In this document: positions 44,241 through 53,406 of the stretch, piece after piece | Layout of the letters: each line of letters begins with the position of its first letter | Numbering within the stretch: position 1 is the stretch's first letter | Source: Comamonadaceae bacterium | GTDB taxonomy: Bacteria > Pseudomonadota > Gammaproteobacteria > Burkholderiales > Burkholderiaceae_C | Length of the DNA stretch: 64,000 bases | Reading direction: 5' to 3' | Assembly (NCBI GenBank): GCA_027488215.1 | Contig: JAIYCB010000039.1 | Location: 1 to 64,000, forward strand | Position numbers and translations under genes: made by a program | The notes under the pieces: generated by a model | Databases searched by the model: none | The model's input: only the letters and a program-made list of their open reading frames with translations | Told to the model about the DNA's origin: nothing

Positions 44241-44262
44241 TTGACGTTAACGTCAACGTCAA
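44241..44262. promoter_or_regulatory. LiuR-type operator between liuR and the divergent hydrolase gene
   Basis: TTGACGTTAACGTCAA (44241-44256) is a perfect 16-base palindrome followed by a third half-site CGTCAA (44257-44262). It lies 78 bases upstream of liuR and 32 bases before ATG 44295 of the divergent gene, so it can serve both promoters. Confidence 0.9.
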
Positions 44263-44294
44263 TTGTGCGAATGCTAACCCAAACGAGCTGACCG

Positions 44295-45392
44295 ATGTCC
44301 ACTTTGCCCCCCGCTTCTTTGTCAGACTCGCCCTTGCATTACCCGTTGGACAAACAATTGCCCGAGCTGGGCGCTGCCATCGAAGTGGCGCCAGGCGTGA
44401 TGTGGCTGCGAATGGGCCTGCCTTTTGCGCTCAATCACATCAACCTGTGGCTGCTGCGCGACCGCTTGCCTGATCCTGCTCAGCCAGGGGTTCAACTTGA
44501 AGGCTGGACGGCGGTGGACTGCGGCATCGACAACCCCGAAACCCGAGAGGCTTGGCTGCAGGTGGAACAGCAAGTGCTGCAAGGCCTGCCCATCTTGCGC
44601 GTGCTGGTGACCCACATGCACCCGGACCACATGGGCCTGGCGCATTGGCTGTGCGAACGCTGGAAAGCGCCTTTGTGGACGAGCACCAGCGAATACCAGT
44701 CCGCGCTGCTCGCTTGCAGCGGTTTGTCCAATTTTGGCGGGGCTCCCACAGTGGCTTTTTTCAAGTCGCATGGCTGGAACAAGTCTGACGAGTTGGCCCA
44801 GGTGCAAGCCAGGGTGGGCTATTACCCCAGCATGGTCCCCAAGATTCCGAGCGCTTATGTGCGTTTGATGGACGGGACGCGCGTGCGCATCGGTGAGCGT
44901 GTCTGGCAATGCTTGAGCGGCTTTGGTCACTCACCTGAACACATGGCTTTGCACGACGCTCAAAACCAACTGCTCATCAGCGGCGACATGCTGCTGCCCG
45001 CCATCTCCACCAACGTCAGTGTCTACGCCATGGAACCCGAAGGCAATCCACTGCAGTGGTTCCTCAATTCACTGGACAAAATGGCCCAATTGCCTGATGC
45101 CACTTTGGTGCTGCCCTCACACGGGCGGCCATTTCAGGGCGCTGCCACGCGCATCGCGCAACTCCAATCGCACCACGCCGAGCGCCTGTCCGACTTGCTG
45201 CAGGCCTGCCGCGCAAAGGCATGCTGTGCTTACGAGCTCTTGCCGGTGCTGTTCAAAAGGCCGCTTGATGTGCACCAGACCACCTTCGCACTGGGCGAAG
45301 CTGTGGCGCACCTGAACCTGTTGTGCTTGTCTGGCCAAATGCTTCGTGCGCGTGGTGGCGATGGTGTTGAACGTTTCAGCACCATCGCTTAG
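44295..45392 (+). CDS. Metallo-beta-lactamase-fold hydrolase
   Basis: The 365-residue protein has the MBL zinc motif VTHMHPDHMGLA (HxHxDH) at about 112-123. Further ligands lie in GHSPEHMALHD, ISGDMLLPAIS and LPSHGRPF. A C-terminal helical extension (about 285-355) is typical of the acyl-hydrolase-like group. It is the first gene right of the LiuR operator, so it should be induced with leucine catabolism, perhaps as an acyl-CoA thioesterase. That role is inferred from position only. Confidence 0.83.
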   Translation: MSTLPPASLSDSPLHYPLDKQLPELGAAIEVAPGVMWLRMGLPFALNHINLWLLRDRLPDPAQPGVQLEGWTAVDCGIDNPETREAWLQVEQQVLQGLPILRVLVTHMHPDHMGLAHWLCERWKAPLWTSTSEYQSALLACSGLSNFGGAPTVAFFKSHGWNKSDELAQVQARVGYYPSMVPKIPSAYVRLMDGTRVRIGERVWQCLSGFGHSPEHMALHDAQNQLLISGDMLLPAISTNVSVYAMEPEGNPLQWFLNSLDKMAQLPDATLVLPSHGRPFQGAATRIAQLQSHHAERLSDLLQACRAKACCAYELLPVLFKRPLDVHQTTFALGEAVAHLNLLCLSGQMLRARGGDGVERFSTIA

Positions 45393-45418
45393 ATTGGAGC
45401 ATTCACCCAAGGTCTGTC

Positions 45419-46339
45419 TCAATCTTCTTGCAAGTCCAGCGGTGCCTGGCGCAAGGCTTTGCGGCGTTGCGCATAGTCGGGCATGACCTCACCCACGGTT
45501 TCCCAAAACCGGGGGCCGTGGTTCATCTCACGCAGGTGCGCCAGCTCGTGTACCACCACGTAGTCGATTTGGCTGATGGGCAGGTGAATGAGCCGCCAAT
45601 TCAGACGAATGTGTCCATCGACGCGGGCGCTGCCCCAGCGCGTGCTGGCACTGGACAGGCTGAGCTTTTGCCAGCGCACGCCCAGCAGAGGTGCAAAGTG
45701 GTGCAGGCGTTCTTCAAACAAGGCCTTGGCCTGCTTTTTGAGCCAAACCTGAGCAGCATCGCGCACCTGGGTCACAGTGGCACCGGGCGGCACCGTCACG
45801 GGCAGCAATTGCTCGGGTGCCAAGTCTTGTCCATGCACACGCCCCACACCACGCTCGAGCACACACAACTGTACCGTACGTCCCAAAAACGGCACCTCGG
45901 CCCCGTGCCGCCATTCGATGGCTTTTTGAAAGTGCTCAGTTTGCCGATCCTTGAATTGCTTCAGTTTGGCCACAATCCAGCCGCCTTTTTCCTGCACAGC
46001 GGCATCCACTTCGCGCAAAGTGACCCAGTTGGGCGCACGCACCACCAGACCATCGGCCCCTACCAAAAAACCAATGCTCTTGCGGCGCGAGCGTTCAAAA
46101 CGATAAGAGACCGTGACGCCTTGCAGCTGCGAATGGCGGTTGGCTGCAGGGTGGGTGAAACCGATGGTGCCTTCCTCAGGCGGAGCCAAGGGCAATCCTT
46201 GGTCACCTTTGCTGGGGGCTGAGGCGGGTGGCACAGCCGTCAGCACATCCACTGCGGGTGCGACGGCGGTTGGCGGCTTGGGCTGGACCGGATCACCCCC
46301 GGTGAAGAAGTCCAGTACAAACTGCAAAGGCGCGCGCAT
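45419..46339 (-). CDS. YgjP-like zinc metalloprotease (DUF45/M48-related)
   Basis: The 306-residue protein carries the zinc protease motif VVHELAHLREMNHGPRFWE near the C terminus and the family pattern SSASTRWGSARVDGHIRLNW. These define the YgjP/DUF45 group, related to SprT and M48 peptidases. The N-terminal 75 residues are a Pro/Ala-rich variable region. It is probably cytosolic; the substrate is unknown. ATG 46339 is chosen over 46360, which would overlap plsC. It is the last gene of the corC-to-plsC series. Confidence 0.85.
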   Translation of the reverse strand: MRAPLQFVLDFFTGGDPVQPKPPTAVAPAVDVLTAVPPASAPSKGDQGLPLAPPEEGTIGFTHPAANRHSQLQGVTVSYRFERSRRKSIGFLVGADGLVVRAPNWVTLREVDAAVQEKGGWIVAKLKQFKDRQTEHFQKAIEWRHGAEVPFLGRTVQLCVLERGVGRVHGQDLAPEQLLPVTVPPGATVTQVRDAAQVWLKKQAKALFEERLHHFAPLLGVRWQKLSLSSASTRWGSARVDGHIRLNWRLIHLPISQIDYVVVHELAHLREMNHGPRFWETVGEVMPDYAQRRKALRQAPLDLQED

Positions 46340-46356
46340 GCTTCGCCCTGCCCTGC

Positions 46357-47106
46357 TCAATGCCCTGAGGCTGCGGGGTAAGCCTCGGGATCAAGTCGGT
46401 GCATTTCGGACTCGATCCAGGTCTCAACTTCGAGCATCAGCTCTTCGGCACTGCGGCCCTCGCTGGGAATGGCGCGACCAATCGAGATGTCCACCACGCC
46501 TGGCTTCTTGACGAAAGCCCGTGTGGGCCAGCAGCGGGCCGAAGTGACGGCAATAGGGATCACCGGCACGCCGGCCGCGATGGCCAAGCGTGCGCCACCG
46601 CTTTTGTACTCGCCCTTTTGGCCGCGAGGAATGCGCGTGCCTTCGGGAAACATGATGACCCACACCCCCTCTTCCATCAGGCGGCGGCCCTGCTGCACTA
46701 CTTTGGCAAAGGCGCGCGAGCGCTGCTTGCGGTCGATGTGAATCATGTCCAGACGGCCCATGGCCCAGCCAAAAAACGGCACGCTGAGCAGCTCTTTCTT
46801 GAACACGTAGGCCAGCGGGTGCGGCATGATGACGGGCATCACAAAGGTTTCCCAGGTGGACTGGTGCTTGACCAGCAAAACCGCCGGGTCCTTGGTACCC
46901 AATGGCAGGTTCTCCATGCCCTGGATGCGGTTTTCGATGCCCAGAATCCAGGTGCCACTGTTCACGGCCAAGCGCAGCCAACCGACACAAATCCAGTAAA
47001 GGCGCGTGCTGCGGACAAAGTAGGAAATCAGCACCACAAACAGCGCCCAAGGCACCACGGTGATGGCCATCCACAAGACATGAACAAGGGAGCGGATGAA
47101 ATTCAT
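46357..47106 (-). CDS. plsC: 1-acyl-sn-glycerol-3-phosphate acyltransferase
   Basis: The 249-residue membrane-bound enzyme acylates lysophosphatidate to phosphatidate in phospholipid synthesis. After an N-terminal helix (VLWMAITVVPWALFVVLISY) it shows the acyltransferase motifs VKHQSTWETF (NHxxxxD type with K/Q variation) and MFPEGTRIPRGQKGEYKSGG, then VIPIAVTSA. In this branch KHQSxWE replaces NHxSxxD, common in beta- and gammaproteobacterial PlsC copies. It lies 26 bases after gmhB. Confidence 0.92.
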   Translation of the reverse strand: MNFIRSLVHVLWMAITVVPWALFVVLISYFVRSTRLYWICVGWLRLAVNSGTWILGIENRIQGMENLPLGTKDPAVLLVKHQSTWETFVMPVIMPHPLAYVFKKELLSVPFFGWAMGRLDMIHIDRKQRSRAFAKVVQQGRRLMEEGVWVIMFPEGTRIPRGQKGEYKSGGARLAIAAGVPVIPIAVTSARCWPTRAFVKKPGVVDISIGRAIPSEGRSAEELMLEVETWIESEMHRLDPEAYPAASGH

Positions 47107-47132
47107 GCGGAGGCAAACTCGGTTGAGAAAAA

Positions 47133-47708
47133 TCAGGTAACAGATTCAGCAGTCGCCGCTTCACCCAGAAGTTGGTCGACAAATGCCGCCAGATCCGCAT
47201 GGACATGGGTTTGCGCTGGAAAGTTCGGGGGCAAAGGCTTGGATTTCAGATCAGCGTGTCGGCCTGTCAGCACCAAGTGTGGCGCACATTGCGCCGCCTG
47301 CGCAGCCAGCATGTCGCGCAGGCTGTCCCCGACATAAGGCACACCCTTCAGGTTGACGCCATAACGCTCTTCAATTTGCTGCAACAAGCCTGGGGCGGGC
47401 TTACGGCAAGCGCAGCCCTCATCGGGCCCATGCGGGCAATAAAAAATGGCATCAACGCGCCCACCCACGGCTGCCAGCGACTTGAGCATGTGGGCATGCA
47501 CCGCATTGAGCGCAGCCATATCAAACAAACCGCGTCCCAAACCCGACTGGTTGGTGGCAAGCACCACATGAAAACCAGCGTGGTTCAAGCGGCTGATGGC
47601 TTCCAGAGCACCTGGCAGGGGCTGCCACTCTTCGGGCGATTTGACGAACTCGTCGCTGGCGCGGTTGATGGTGCCATCGCGATCCAGAATAACGAGTCTG
47701 TGGGGCAT
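47133..47708 (-). CDS. gmhB: D-glycero-beta-D-manno-heptose-1,7-bisphosphate 7-phosphatase
   Basis: The 191-residue HAD phosphatase supplies ADP-heptose for the lipopolysaccharide core. Motif I is VILDRDGTINRAS, motif II includes VLATNQSGLGRGLFD, the zinc site is CPHGPDEGCACRKPAPG, and motif IV is YVGDSLRDMLAA. The zinc-binding cysteine cluster is specific to GmhB and histidinol-phosphatase relatives. It sits between glyS and plsC with short gaps, an arrangement common in Burkholderiales. Confidence 0.93.
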   Translation of the reverse strand: MPHRLVILDRDGTINRASDEFVKSPEEWQPLPGALEAISRLNHAGFHVVLATNQSGLGRGLFDMAALNAVHAHMLKSLAAVGGRVDAIFYCPHGPDEGCACRKPAPGLLQQIEERYGVNLKGVPYVGDSLRDMLAAQAAQCAPHLVLTGRHADLKSKPLPPNFPAQTHVHADLAAFVDQLLGEAATAESVT

Positions 47709-47721
47709 GGGCGTTCAGCAA

Positions 47722-49854
47722 TCAAGCGGCCAGGCGCGACAGGTCAGCCACGCGGTTCATGGCCACATGCAGGCTCTTGAGCAGGCCCTGACGGTTCAGG
47801 CGCAGGTCCATTTCTTCGGCGTTGACCATCACGTCGTCAAAGAAAGCGTCGACCGGGGCGCGCAGCGCAGCCAGCGTTTGCAAGCTGGCGGTGTAATCGC
47901 CCGCCTTGAATTGCGCCTCAGACTCAGGCAGAAGCCTTTGCATGACAGCGTGAAGGCCTTTTTCTGCGTCTTCCTGCAGCAGCGCGGGATTGACGTGGGC
48001 GTCCACCTCGCCGGCTTTCTTCAAGATATTGCCGATGCGCTTGTTGGCCGCAGCCAAAGCGGGGCTCTCAGGCAATGCAGCAAAAGCGCGCACAGCCGAC
48101 AGGAACTGGCTGACCTGGCCCAGACGGGCAGGGCGCAAGGCCATGACGGCATCGACCTCTTGTGCGCTGAAACCTTGCTCGCGGAGGCTGCCCGACAAGC
48201 GGTCATAGATGAAGTCAATCAAGGCATCTGCATCACCGGTGATCTTGTCGCCAAACACAGGCGCAGACAGCGCCAGCAATTCGGGCAAGCCCAGCGCCAC
48301 ATCTTTTTCGATCAACATGCGGATCACGCCCAAAGCGTGGCGGCGCAGTGCAAAAGGGTCTTTGTCGCCGGTGGGTAAATTGCCGATGCCGAACATGCCG
48401 ACCAGCGTTTCGAGCTTGTCGGCCAACGCCACCACCAAGCCGACCTTATTACGCGGCAACTCGTCGCCCGCAAAGCGCGGCTTGTAATGGTCTTCAATCG
48501 CCTCGGCCACATCGCTGCTCAAGCCATCGTGGCGGGCGTAGTAGCCGCCCATGATGCCTTGCAACTCGGGGAACTCGCCGACCATGTCTGTCAGCAAATC
48601 GGTCTTGGCCAAAAGAGCGGCCTGTTCGGCTTGCTTGGCCAGAAGATCGCCACCGACTTGCTGGCCAATCGCCTTGGCAATCGCACAGACACGTGCCATG
48701 CGCTCGCCTTGGGTGCCCAGCTTGTTGTGATAAACCACTTTGGACAGGCCTTCGACACGCGACTCGAGCGTCTTTTTGCGGTCCTGGTCAAAGAAGAACT
48801 TGGCATCGGCCAAGCGCGGACGCACCACGCGCTCGTTGCCGCCGATCACCAAAGAAGCGTCGTCGGGGGTGATGTTGCTCACCACCAAAAAACGGTTCGT
48901 CAACTTGCCCGATGCATCGATCAAGGGGAAGTATTTCTGGTTGGCCTTCATCGTGAGGATCAGGCATTCTTGGGGCACATCGAGGAACTCGGTCTCGAAC
49001 TGGCAGGTCAGCACATTGGGACGCTCGACCAGCGCGGTCACTTCGTCCAGCAGGGCGTCATCCTCAATCGGCTGGCAACCACCCCCCACTTTGTCAGCGG
49101 CCGCTTGCAGTTGACGCACGATCTCGGCGCGGCGCTCGGCAAAGCTGGCGATGACCGAGCCGTCGTTCTTCAAGGTGTCGGCGTACTGGTCGGCGTGCGC
49201 CAACACCACTGGCGAGACCTTGGCTTCAAAGCGGTGACCTTGGGTGCTGTTGCCCGCTGTCAGGCCCAGCGCCTTGACCGGCACCACGGTGCTGCCGTGC
49301 AGCGCGATCAAACTGTGCGCAGGGCGCACGAAGTTCACGCTGCTCCAGCCCGGCAACTCACAATCGGTTTCGAGCTGGTACTGCATGACCTTGGGAATCG
49401 GCAGCTTGGCCAGCGCTTCATCGAGCGCCTTTTGCAAGCCCGCTTGCAGCGAAGCGCCCTTGACCACGCTGTCGTAAAACAGGGCTTCGGCTTTGCCATC
49501 GGGCTGGCGCTTAAGGGCGGTCACGGCGGCTGCCGGGTCGCTCACATCGGCACCCAGGGCTTGCAGTTTTTTCAGCAGTGCGGGTGCGGCATTGCCAGCA
49601 GCGTCCAAGCCCACGGCCACGGGCATGAGCTTTTGTTGCACGGCCTTGTCAGCACCTTGTGCCAGCACGCCGGTCACATGCGCAGCGAGGCGGCGGGGCG
49701 AGGCAAAAGCAGTCACGGCCGCATCGGCAGCGGCCAGGCCCTGGGCCTTGAGTTGTTCGGCCAGCACGCCCGAAAACGCTGCACCCAACTTGTTGAGCGC
49801 CTTCGGGGGCAGCTCTTCCACAAACAGTTCCACCAACAGATTTTGTGTCGTCAT
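47722..49854 (-). CDS. glyS: Glycyl-tRNA synthetase beta subunit
   Basis: The 710-residue subunit forms the alpha2beta2 bacterial glycyl-tRNA synthetase with GlyQ and contributes tRNA recognition. It starts NLLVELFVEELPPKALNKLG, the family start, and contains RRLAAHVTG, VSNITPDDASLVIGGNERVV RPRLADAKFF and the KDPFALRRHALGV segment of the HD-like region. ATG 49854 follows GAGGATCAC, 10 bases after the glyQ stop codon. Essential cytosolic translation gene. Confidence 0.97.
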   Translation of the reverse strand: MTTQNLLVELFVEELPPKALNKLGAAFSGVLAEQLKAQGLAAADAAVTAFASPRRLAAHVTGVLAQGADKAVQQKLMPVAVGLDAAGNAAPALLKKLQALGADVSDPAAAVTALKRQPDGKAEALFYDSVVKGASLQAGLQKALDEALAKLPIPKVMQYQLETDCELPGWSSVNFVRPAHSLIALHGSTVVPVKALGLTAGNSTQGHRFEAKVSPVVLAHADQYADTLKNDGSVIASFAERRAEIVRQLQAAADKVGGGCQPIEDDALLDEVTALVERPNVLTCQFETEFLDVPQECLILTMKANQKYFPLIDASGKLTNRFLVVSNITPDDASLVIGGNERVVRPRLADAKFFFDQDRKKTLESRVEGLSKVVYHNKLGTQGERMARVCAIAKAIGQQVGGDLLAKQAEQAALLAKTDLLTDMVGEFPELQGIMGGYYARHDGLSSDVAEAIEDHYKPRFAGDELPRNKVGLVVALADKLETLVGMFGIGNLPTGDKDPFALRRHALGVIRMLIEKDVALGLPELLALSAPVFGDKITGDADALIDFIYDRLSGSLREQGFSAQEVDAVMALRPARLGQVSQFLSAVRAFAALPESPALAAANKRIGNILKKAGEVDAHVNPALLQEDAEKGLHAVMQRLLPESEAQFKAGDYTASLQTLAALRAPVDAFFDDVMVNAEEMDLRLNRQGLLKSLHVAMNRVADLSRLAA

Positions 49855-49864
49855 GTCGTGATCC

Positions 49865-50770
49865 TCAGGCGGCTTTCTTGGGCATTTGCGCAACCCATTC
49901 ACGCGGGGCCATCGGGAAGTCCAGACGTTCGCGGCTTTCGTAATAACTCTGGGCAACGCTGCGGGCCAGGTTGCGGATGCGACCGATGTAGGCGGCACGC
50001 TCGGTCACGCTGATCGCGCCACGCGCGTCCAGCAGGTTGAAGGTATGCGCAGCCTTGAGCACCTGCTCGTAAGCCGGCAAGGCCAGCTGGGCACCCATGA
50101 GGTGCTGAGCTTGTTTTTCGTGGGCGCCAAAGGCGGTGAACAAAAACTCGGCATCGCTGTGCTCGAAGTTGTAGGTCGATTGCTCCACTTCGTTTTGCTT
50201 GTACACGTCACCGTAGGTCAAACCCTCGGTCCATTGCAGGTTGTAGACGTTGTCCACGCCCTGCAAATACATGGCCAAGCGCTCCAGGCCGTAGGTGATC
50301 TCGCCGGTGATGGGCTTGCAGTCGATGCCGCCCACTTGCTGGAAGTAGGTGAACTGCGTGACTTCCATGCCGTTGAGCCACACCTCCCAGCCCAGGCCCC
50401 AAGCGCCGAGCGTGGGGTTTTCCCAGTCGTCTTCGACAAAGCGGATGTCGTTTTTCTTCAGGTCAAAGCCCAACGCTTCGAGAGAACCGAGGTAGAGCTC
50501 CAGGATGTTGCTGGGCGCTGGTTTCAAAACCACCTGAAATTGGTAATAGTGCTGCAGGCGGTTGGGGTTTTCGCCGTAGCGGCCATCTTTGGGGCGGCGG
50601 CTGGGTTGCACATAGGCGGCCTTCCATGGCTCAGGGCCGATGGCACGCAAAAACGTGGCGGTGTGGCTGGTGCCTGCACCGACTTCCATGTCGTAGGGCT
50701 GGAGCAAGGCGCAACCCTGGGCGTCCCAGTACTGCTGCAATTTGAGGATGATCTGCTGGAAGGTCAACAT
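49865..50770 (-). CDS. glyQ: Glycyl-tRNA synthetase alpha subunit
   Basis: The 301-residue class II catalytic subunit activates glycine. The sequence [20 protein letters not shown] and [40 protein letters not shown] and [20 protein letters not shown] is diagnostic. ATG 50770 is the standard start; an upstream reading from 50818 is not conserved. Directly followed by glyS. Confidence 0.97.
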   Translation of the reverse strand: MLTFQQIILKLQQYWDAQGCALLQPYDMEVGAGTSHTATFLRAIGPEPWKAAYVQPSRRPKDGRYGENPNRLQHYYQFQVVLKPAPSNILELYLGSLEALGFDLKKNDIRFVEDDWENPTLGAWGLGWEVWLNGMEVTQFTYFQQVGGIDCKPITGEITYGLERLAMYLQGVDNVYNLQWTEGLTYGDVYKQNEVEQSTYNFEHSDAEFLFTAFGAHEKQAQHLMGAQLALPAYEQVLKAAHTFNLLDARGAISVTERAAYIGRIRNLARSVAQSYYESRERLDFPMAPREWVAQMPKKAA

Positions 50771-50839
50771 GGCCGAAGCGAAGCCAGCAGCGAGCTGGCC
50801 GGGGTTGGATGGGCGCAAGCTTTGCGCGAACCCTTGATT

Positions 50840-52411
50840 TTACGGCCTTTGCCGCCGCCAAATTGCCCAAGCGACGACCACACCACACAGCCCCCAAAGC
50901 GGCCCCAAACCCCAGTCCGAAGCCCAGCGGGCAAAGGGCGTCAGGCCATGACGTCCTTCAAACGAGCCCGTCAGGCTGCCCCGGGTAAAGCGGGGTAATT
51001 GGTCGGTCACGCGGCCGGTATGGTCGATGATGGCGGTAGCCCCGGTGTTGGTGGCACGCAGCATGGGGCGGCCCAACTCGATGGCCCGCAGCCGCGAGAT
51101 GTTCAGGTGCTGATCCACCGCCAGGGTGTCGCCAAACCAGGCGATGTTGCTCACGTTCACCAAAGCAGTGGGGGCCTTTTCTGGGTCCTTGAAGCGCAAG
51201 GCCAGTTCTTCGCCAAACAGGTCTTCGTAACAAACGTTGGGGGCCAGGCGTTGGCCTTGCCAGGGCAAAGAAGGCTGGTCCCAGCCGCCCGATTTGAAAT
51301 CGCCCAATGGGATGTTCATCAGACGGATGAACCAGGCAAAACCGGGTGGGATGAACTCGCCAAAGGGCACCAGGTGCGATTTGTCATAGCGGTAAGGCGC
51401 AGCACCCTGCGGCCCCAGCGCCACCACCGAGTTGGTATAGCCCTCGTCCAGGCTGCCCAAAGGCAGTCCCACCAAGGCCACTGGTCGCCCCAGCTGGGCG
51501 AAATGCGCCTGCAATCCTGACCAGTAACCTTCTGGCAAATGTTGCGGCAGCAGAGGAATGGCGGTCTCCGGGGCCACCACCAAAGGCTGTTGGCTGGCGC
51601 GCAGTTGCGCGTCATACCACTGCAGCGCATCGCGCACGCCACTGGCGGCCTGAAACTTGTCGGTCTGTGAAATGTTGGCCTGCAGCAACTGCACCTGCCC
51701 CAGCCCTGCCGATGTGGTGAACACCGGACCGAAGGCCTGCAAAGCCCACGAAGCGAGCCAAACACCCAACAATGGCCTCAACGCGCCCAAACGCCAACCT
51801 GCCAAGGCCAAACGCATGGCGAGCCATGCGGCCAGAGCCCCCATGCCGTAAACACCCACCCAAGGCGCAAATGCGACCAAGGCGCTGTCCACGTGCGCAT
51901 AGCCACCGGCCCCCCAAGGAAATCCGGTGAGCCAACGCCCCCGCATGAGTTCGGCCAAAGTCCATAAAGCGGCGAACAGGACACTGGCCAAAGCGGGCCG
52001 CTCGGCCACCAGACCCCGCGCCAGACTCACCCAAAGGGCCGAGGCGGCAGCGTAATAAAGCGCCAACGCCGCCGCCAGCGCCAGCACGGCCAGCACGGCC
52101 AAAGGCGCTGGCAAACCGCCAACCTGGTGCATGGACACGAACAGCCACCAAAAACAGCCCGCCAGCCAAGCCGTGGCAAACACGCCGCCGAACCAAGCCG
52201 CCCGTTTGTAGGGGCTGGCATCCCGACCTCGCATGAAGGGGTTGCGAGCCATGCGGGCCAAGCCCGCCGCCAGCAGCGTCAAGCTCAAGACCTGCAACCA
52301 GCCCAACGCCTGACCACTGCCTGGCCATGCGATGGATGCGGCCTGCGCGGCACCGGCCAATGCAGGCCAGAAGGTCTGAAACCCCAGCTCGCGTGGCCGC
52401 CAACCCTTCAT
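50840..52411 (-). CDS. lnt: Apolipoprotein N-acyltransferase
   Basis: The 523-residue inner-membrane enzyme adds the third acyl chain to outer-membrane lipoproteins. Several N-terminal helices are followed by a periplasmic nitrilase-like domain with the catalytic triad: Glu in VVAPETAIPLLP, Lys in YDKSHLVPFGEFIP and Cys in APNVCYEDLFGEEL. A final C-terminal helix is present. It overlaps corC by four bases, the usual corC-lnt pairing. Confidence 0.95.
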   Translation of the reverse strand: MKGWRPRELGFQTFWPALAGAAQAASIAWPGSGQALGWLQVLSLTLLAAGLARMARNPFMRGRDASPYKRAAWFGGVFATAWLAGCFWWLFVSMHQVGGLPAPLAVLAVLALAAALALYYAAASALWVSLARGLVAERPALASVLFAALWTLAELMRGRWLTGFPWGAGGYAHVDSALVAFAPWVGVYGMGALAAWLAMRLALAGWRLGALRPLLGVWLASWALQAFGPVFTTSAGLGQVQLLQANISQTDKFQAASGVRDALQWYDAQLRASQQPLVVAPETAIPLLPQHLPEGYWSGLQAHFAQLGRPVALVGLPLGSLDEGYTNSVVALGPQGAAPYRYDKSHLVPFGEFIPPGFAWFIRLMNIPLGDFKSGGWDQPSLPWQGQRLAPNVCYEDLFGEELALRFKDPEKAPTALVNVSNIAWFGDTLAVDQHLNISRLRAIELGRPMLRATNTGATAIIDHTGRVTDQLPRFTRGSLTGSFEGRHGLTPFARWASDWGLGPLWGLCGVVVAWAIWRRQRP

Positions 52412-53334
52412 GCAGAAGACCCGTTCGTCGGCTTGACGCCCGTTCCATCAGATGGGGGGCTGTTGGGTGGGGTCAGGGACGAAACCTTGAACCAGCGCAC
52501 CGCACCGGCGCGCGTGTGCAACACGACAAAACGCAGGCCCGCCAGCTCAAAGCTTTCACCGCGGTGCGGCACATGACCGATTTCGTGGGCGATCAATCCG
52601 CCCAAGGTATCGAAATCATGGTCGTCCTCGGCTTGCCGGGCCTGCTTCAAATTCACGCCAAACGCCTCGTCCACGCGCTCAATAGCGGTGTCGCCGCTGA
52701 CCCTGAAACTGCGATCGGGCAGGCCGAAAATATCGCCCGCATCTTCGGCAATGTCGAACTCGTCCTCGATTTCACCCACGATTTGTTCCAATACATCCTC
52801 GATGGTGATCAAGCCAGCCGTGCGGCCATACTCGTCGATCACGATGGCCAAATGATTACGGTTGTCGCGGAACTGCCGCAGCAGATCGTTGAGGCCCTTG
52901 CTCTCGGGAATGAACACCGCCGGGCGCAACAAGGTGCGGATGTTCAATTCGGGCGCGCGCTGCAGCTTGAGCAGATCTTTGGCCAACAGGATGCCGATGA
53001 TGTTGTCGCGCTCGCCCTCGAAGACCGGAAAGCGCGAATGTCCGGTGTCGATCACTTGGTGCAACAGCTGGTCCACGGGGTCTTCGATGTTCAGCAGGTC
53101 CATGCGCGGAGCAGCCAGCATCACATCGCTGGCGGTCATGTCCGCCATGCGGATCACGCCCTCGATCATCAAACGGCTCTCGGTATTGATGATCTGGTTG
53201 TCCTCGGCTTCGGCCAAGGTCTCGATCAGCTCATCGGTCGAATCGGGTCCGGGATGGATGAATTCCGCAAGTTTTTGCAGAAAACTCCGCTTGTCTTCGC
53301 GCTCGGCGGAGCGTGCGGGGTAAGGGTCAGACAC
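52408..53334 (-). CDS. corC: CorC/HlyC-family CBS-domain protein
   Basis: The 308-residue cytosolic protein has paired CBS domains (MLAAPRMDLLNIEDPVDQLL, HLAIVIDEYGRTAGLITIED) and a C-terminal CorC/HlyC transporter-associated domain (FRVSGDTAIERVDEAFGVNL). It is linked by family to magnesium and cobalt efflux and to envelope integrity with Lnt. It starts with GTG at 53334. Coupling to lnt by ATGA overlap is seen. Confidence 0.93.
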   Translation of the reverse strand: MSDPYPARSAEREDKRSFLQKLAEFIHPGPDSTDELIETLAEAEDNQIINTESRLMIEGVIRMADMTASDVMLAAPRMDLLNIEDPVDQLLHQVIDTGHSRFPVFEGERDNIIGILLAKDLLKLQRAPELNIRTLLRPAVFIPESKGLNDLLRQFRDNRNHLAIVIDEYGRTAGLITIEDVLEQIVGEIEDEFDIAEDAGDIFGLPDRSFRVSGDTAIERVDEAFGVNLKQARQAEDDHDFDTLGGLIAHEIGHVPHRGESFELAGLRFVVLHTRAGAVRWFKVSSLTPPNSPPSDGTGVKPTNGSSA

Positions 53335-53406
53335 GATTTAGGCTTGCAGGACATGCTGTAATGAACATGCTGCAAGGATAGCGGATTTGGATGACGGATT
53401 GCGCCA

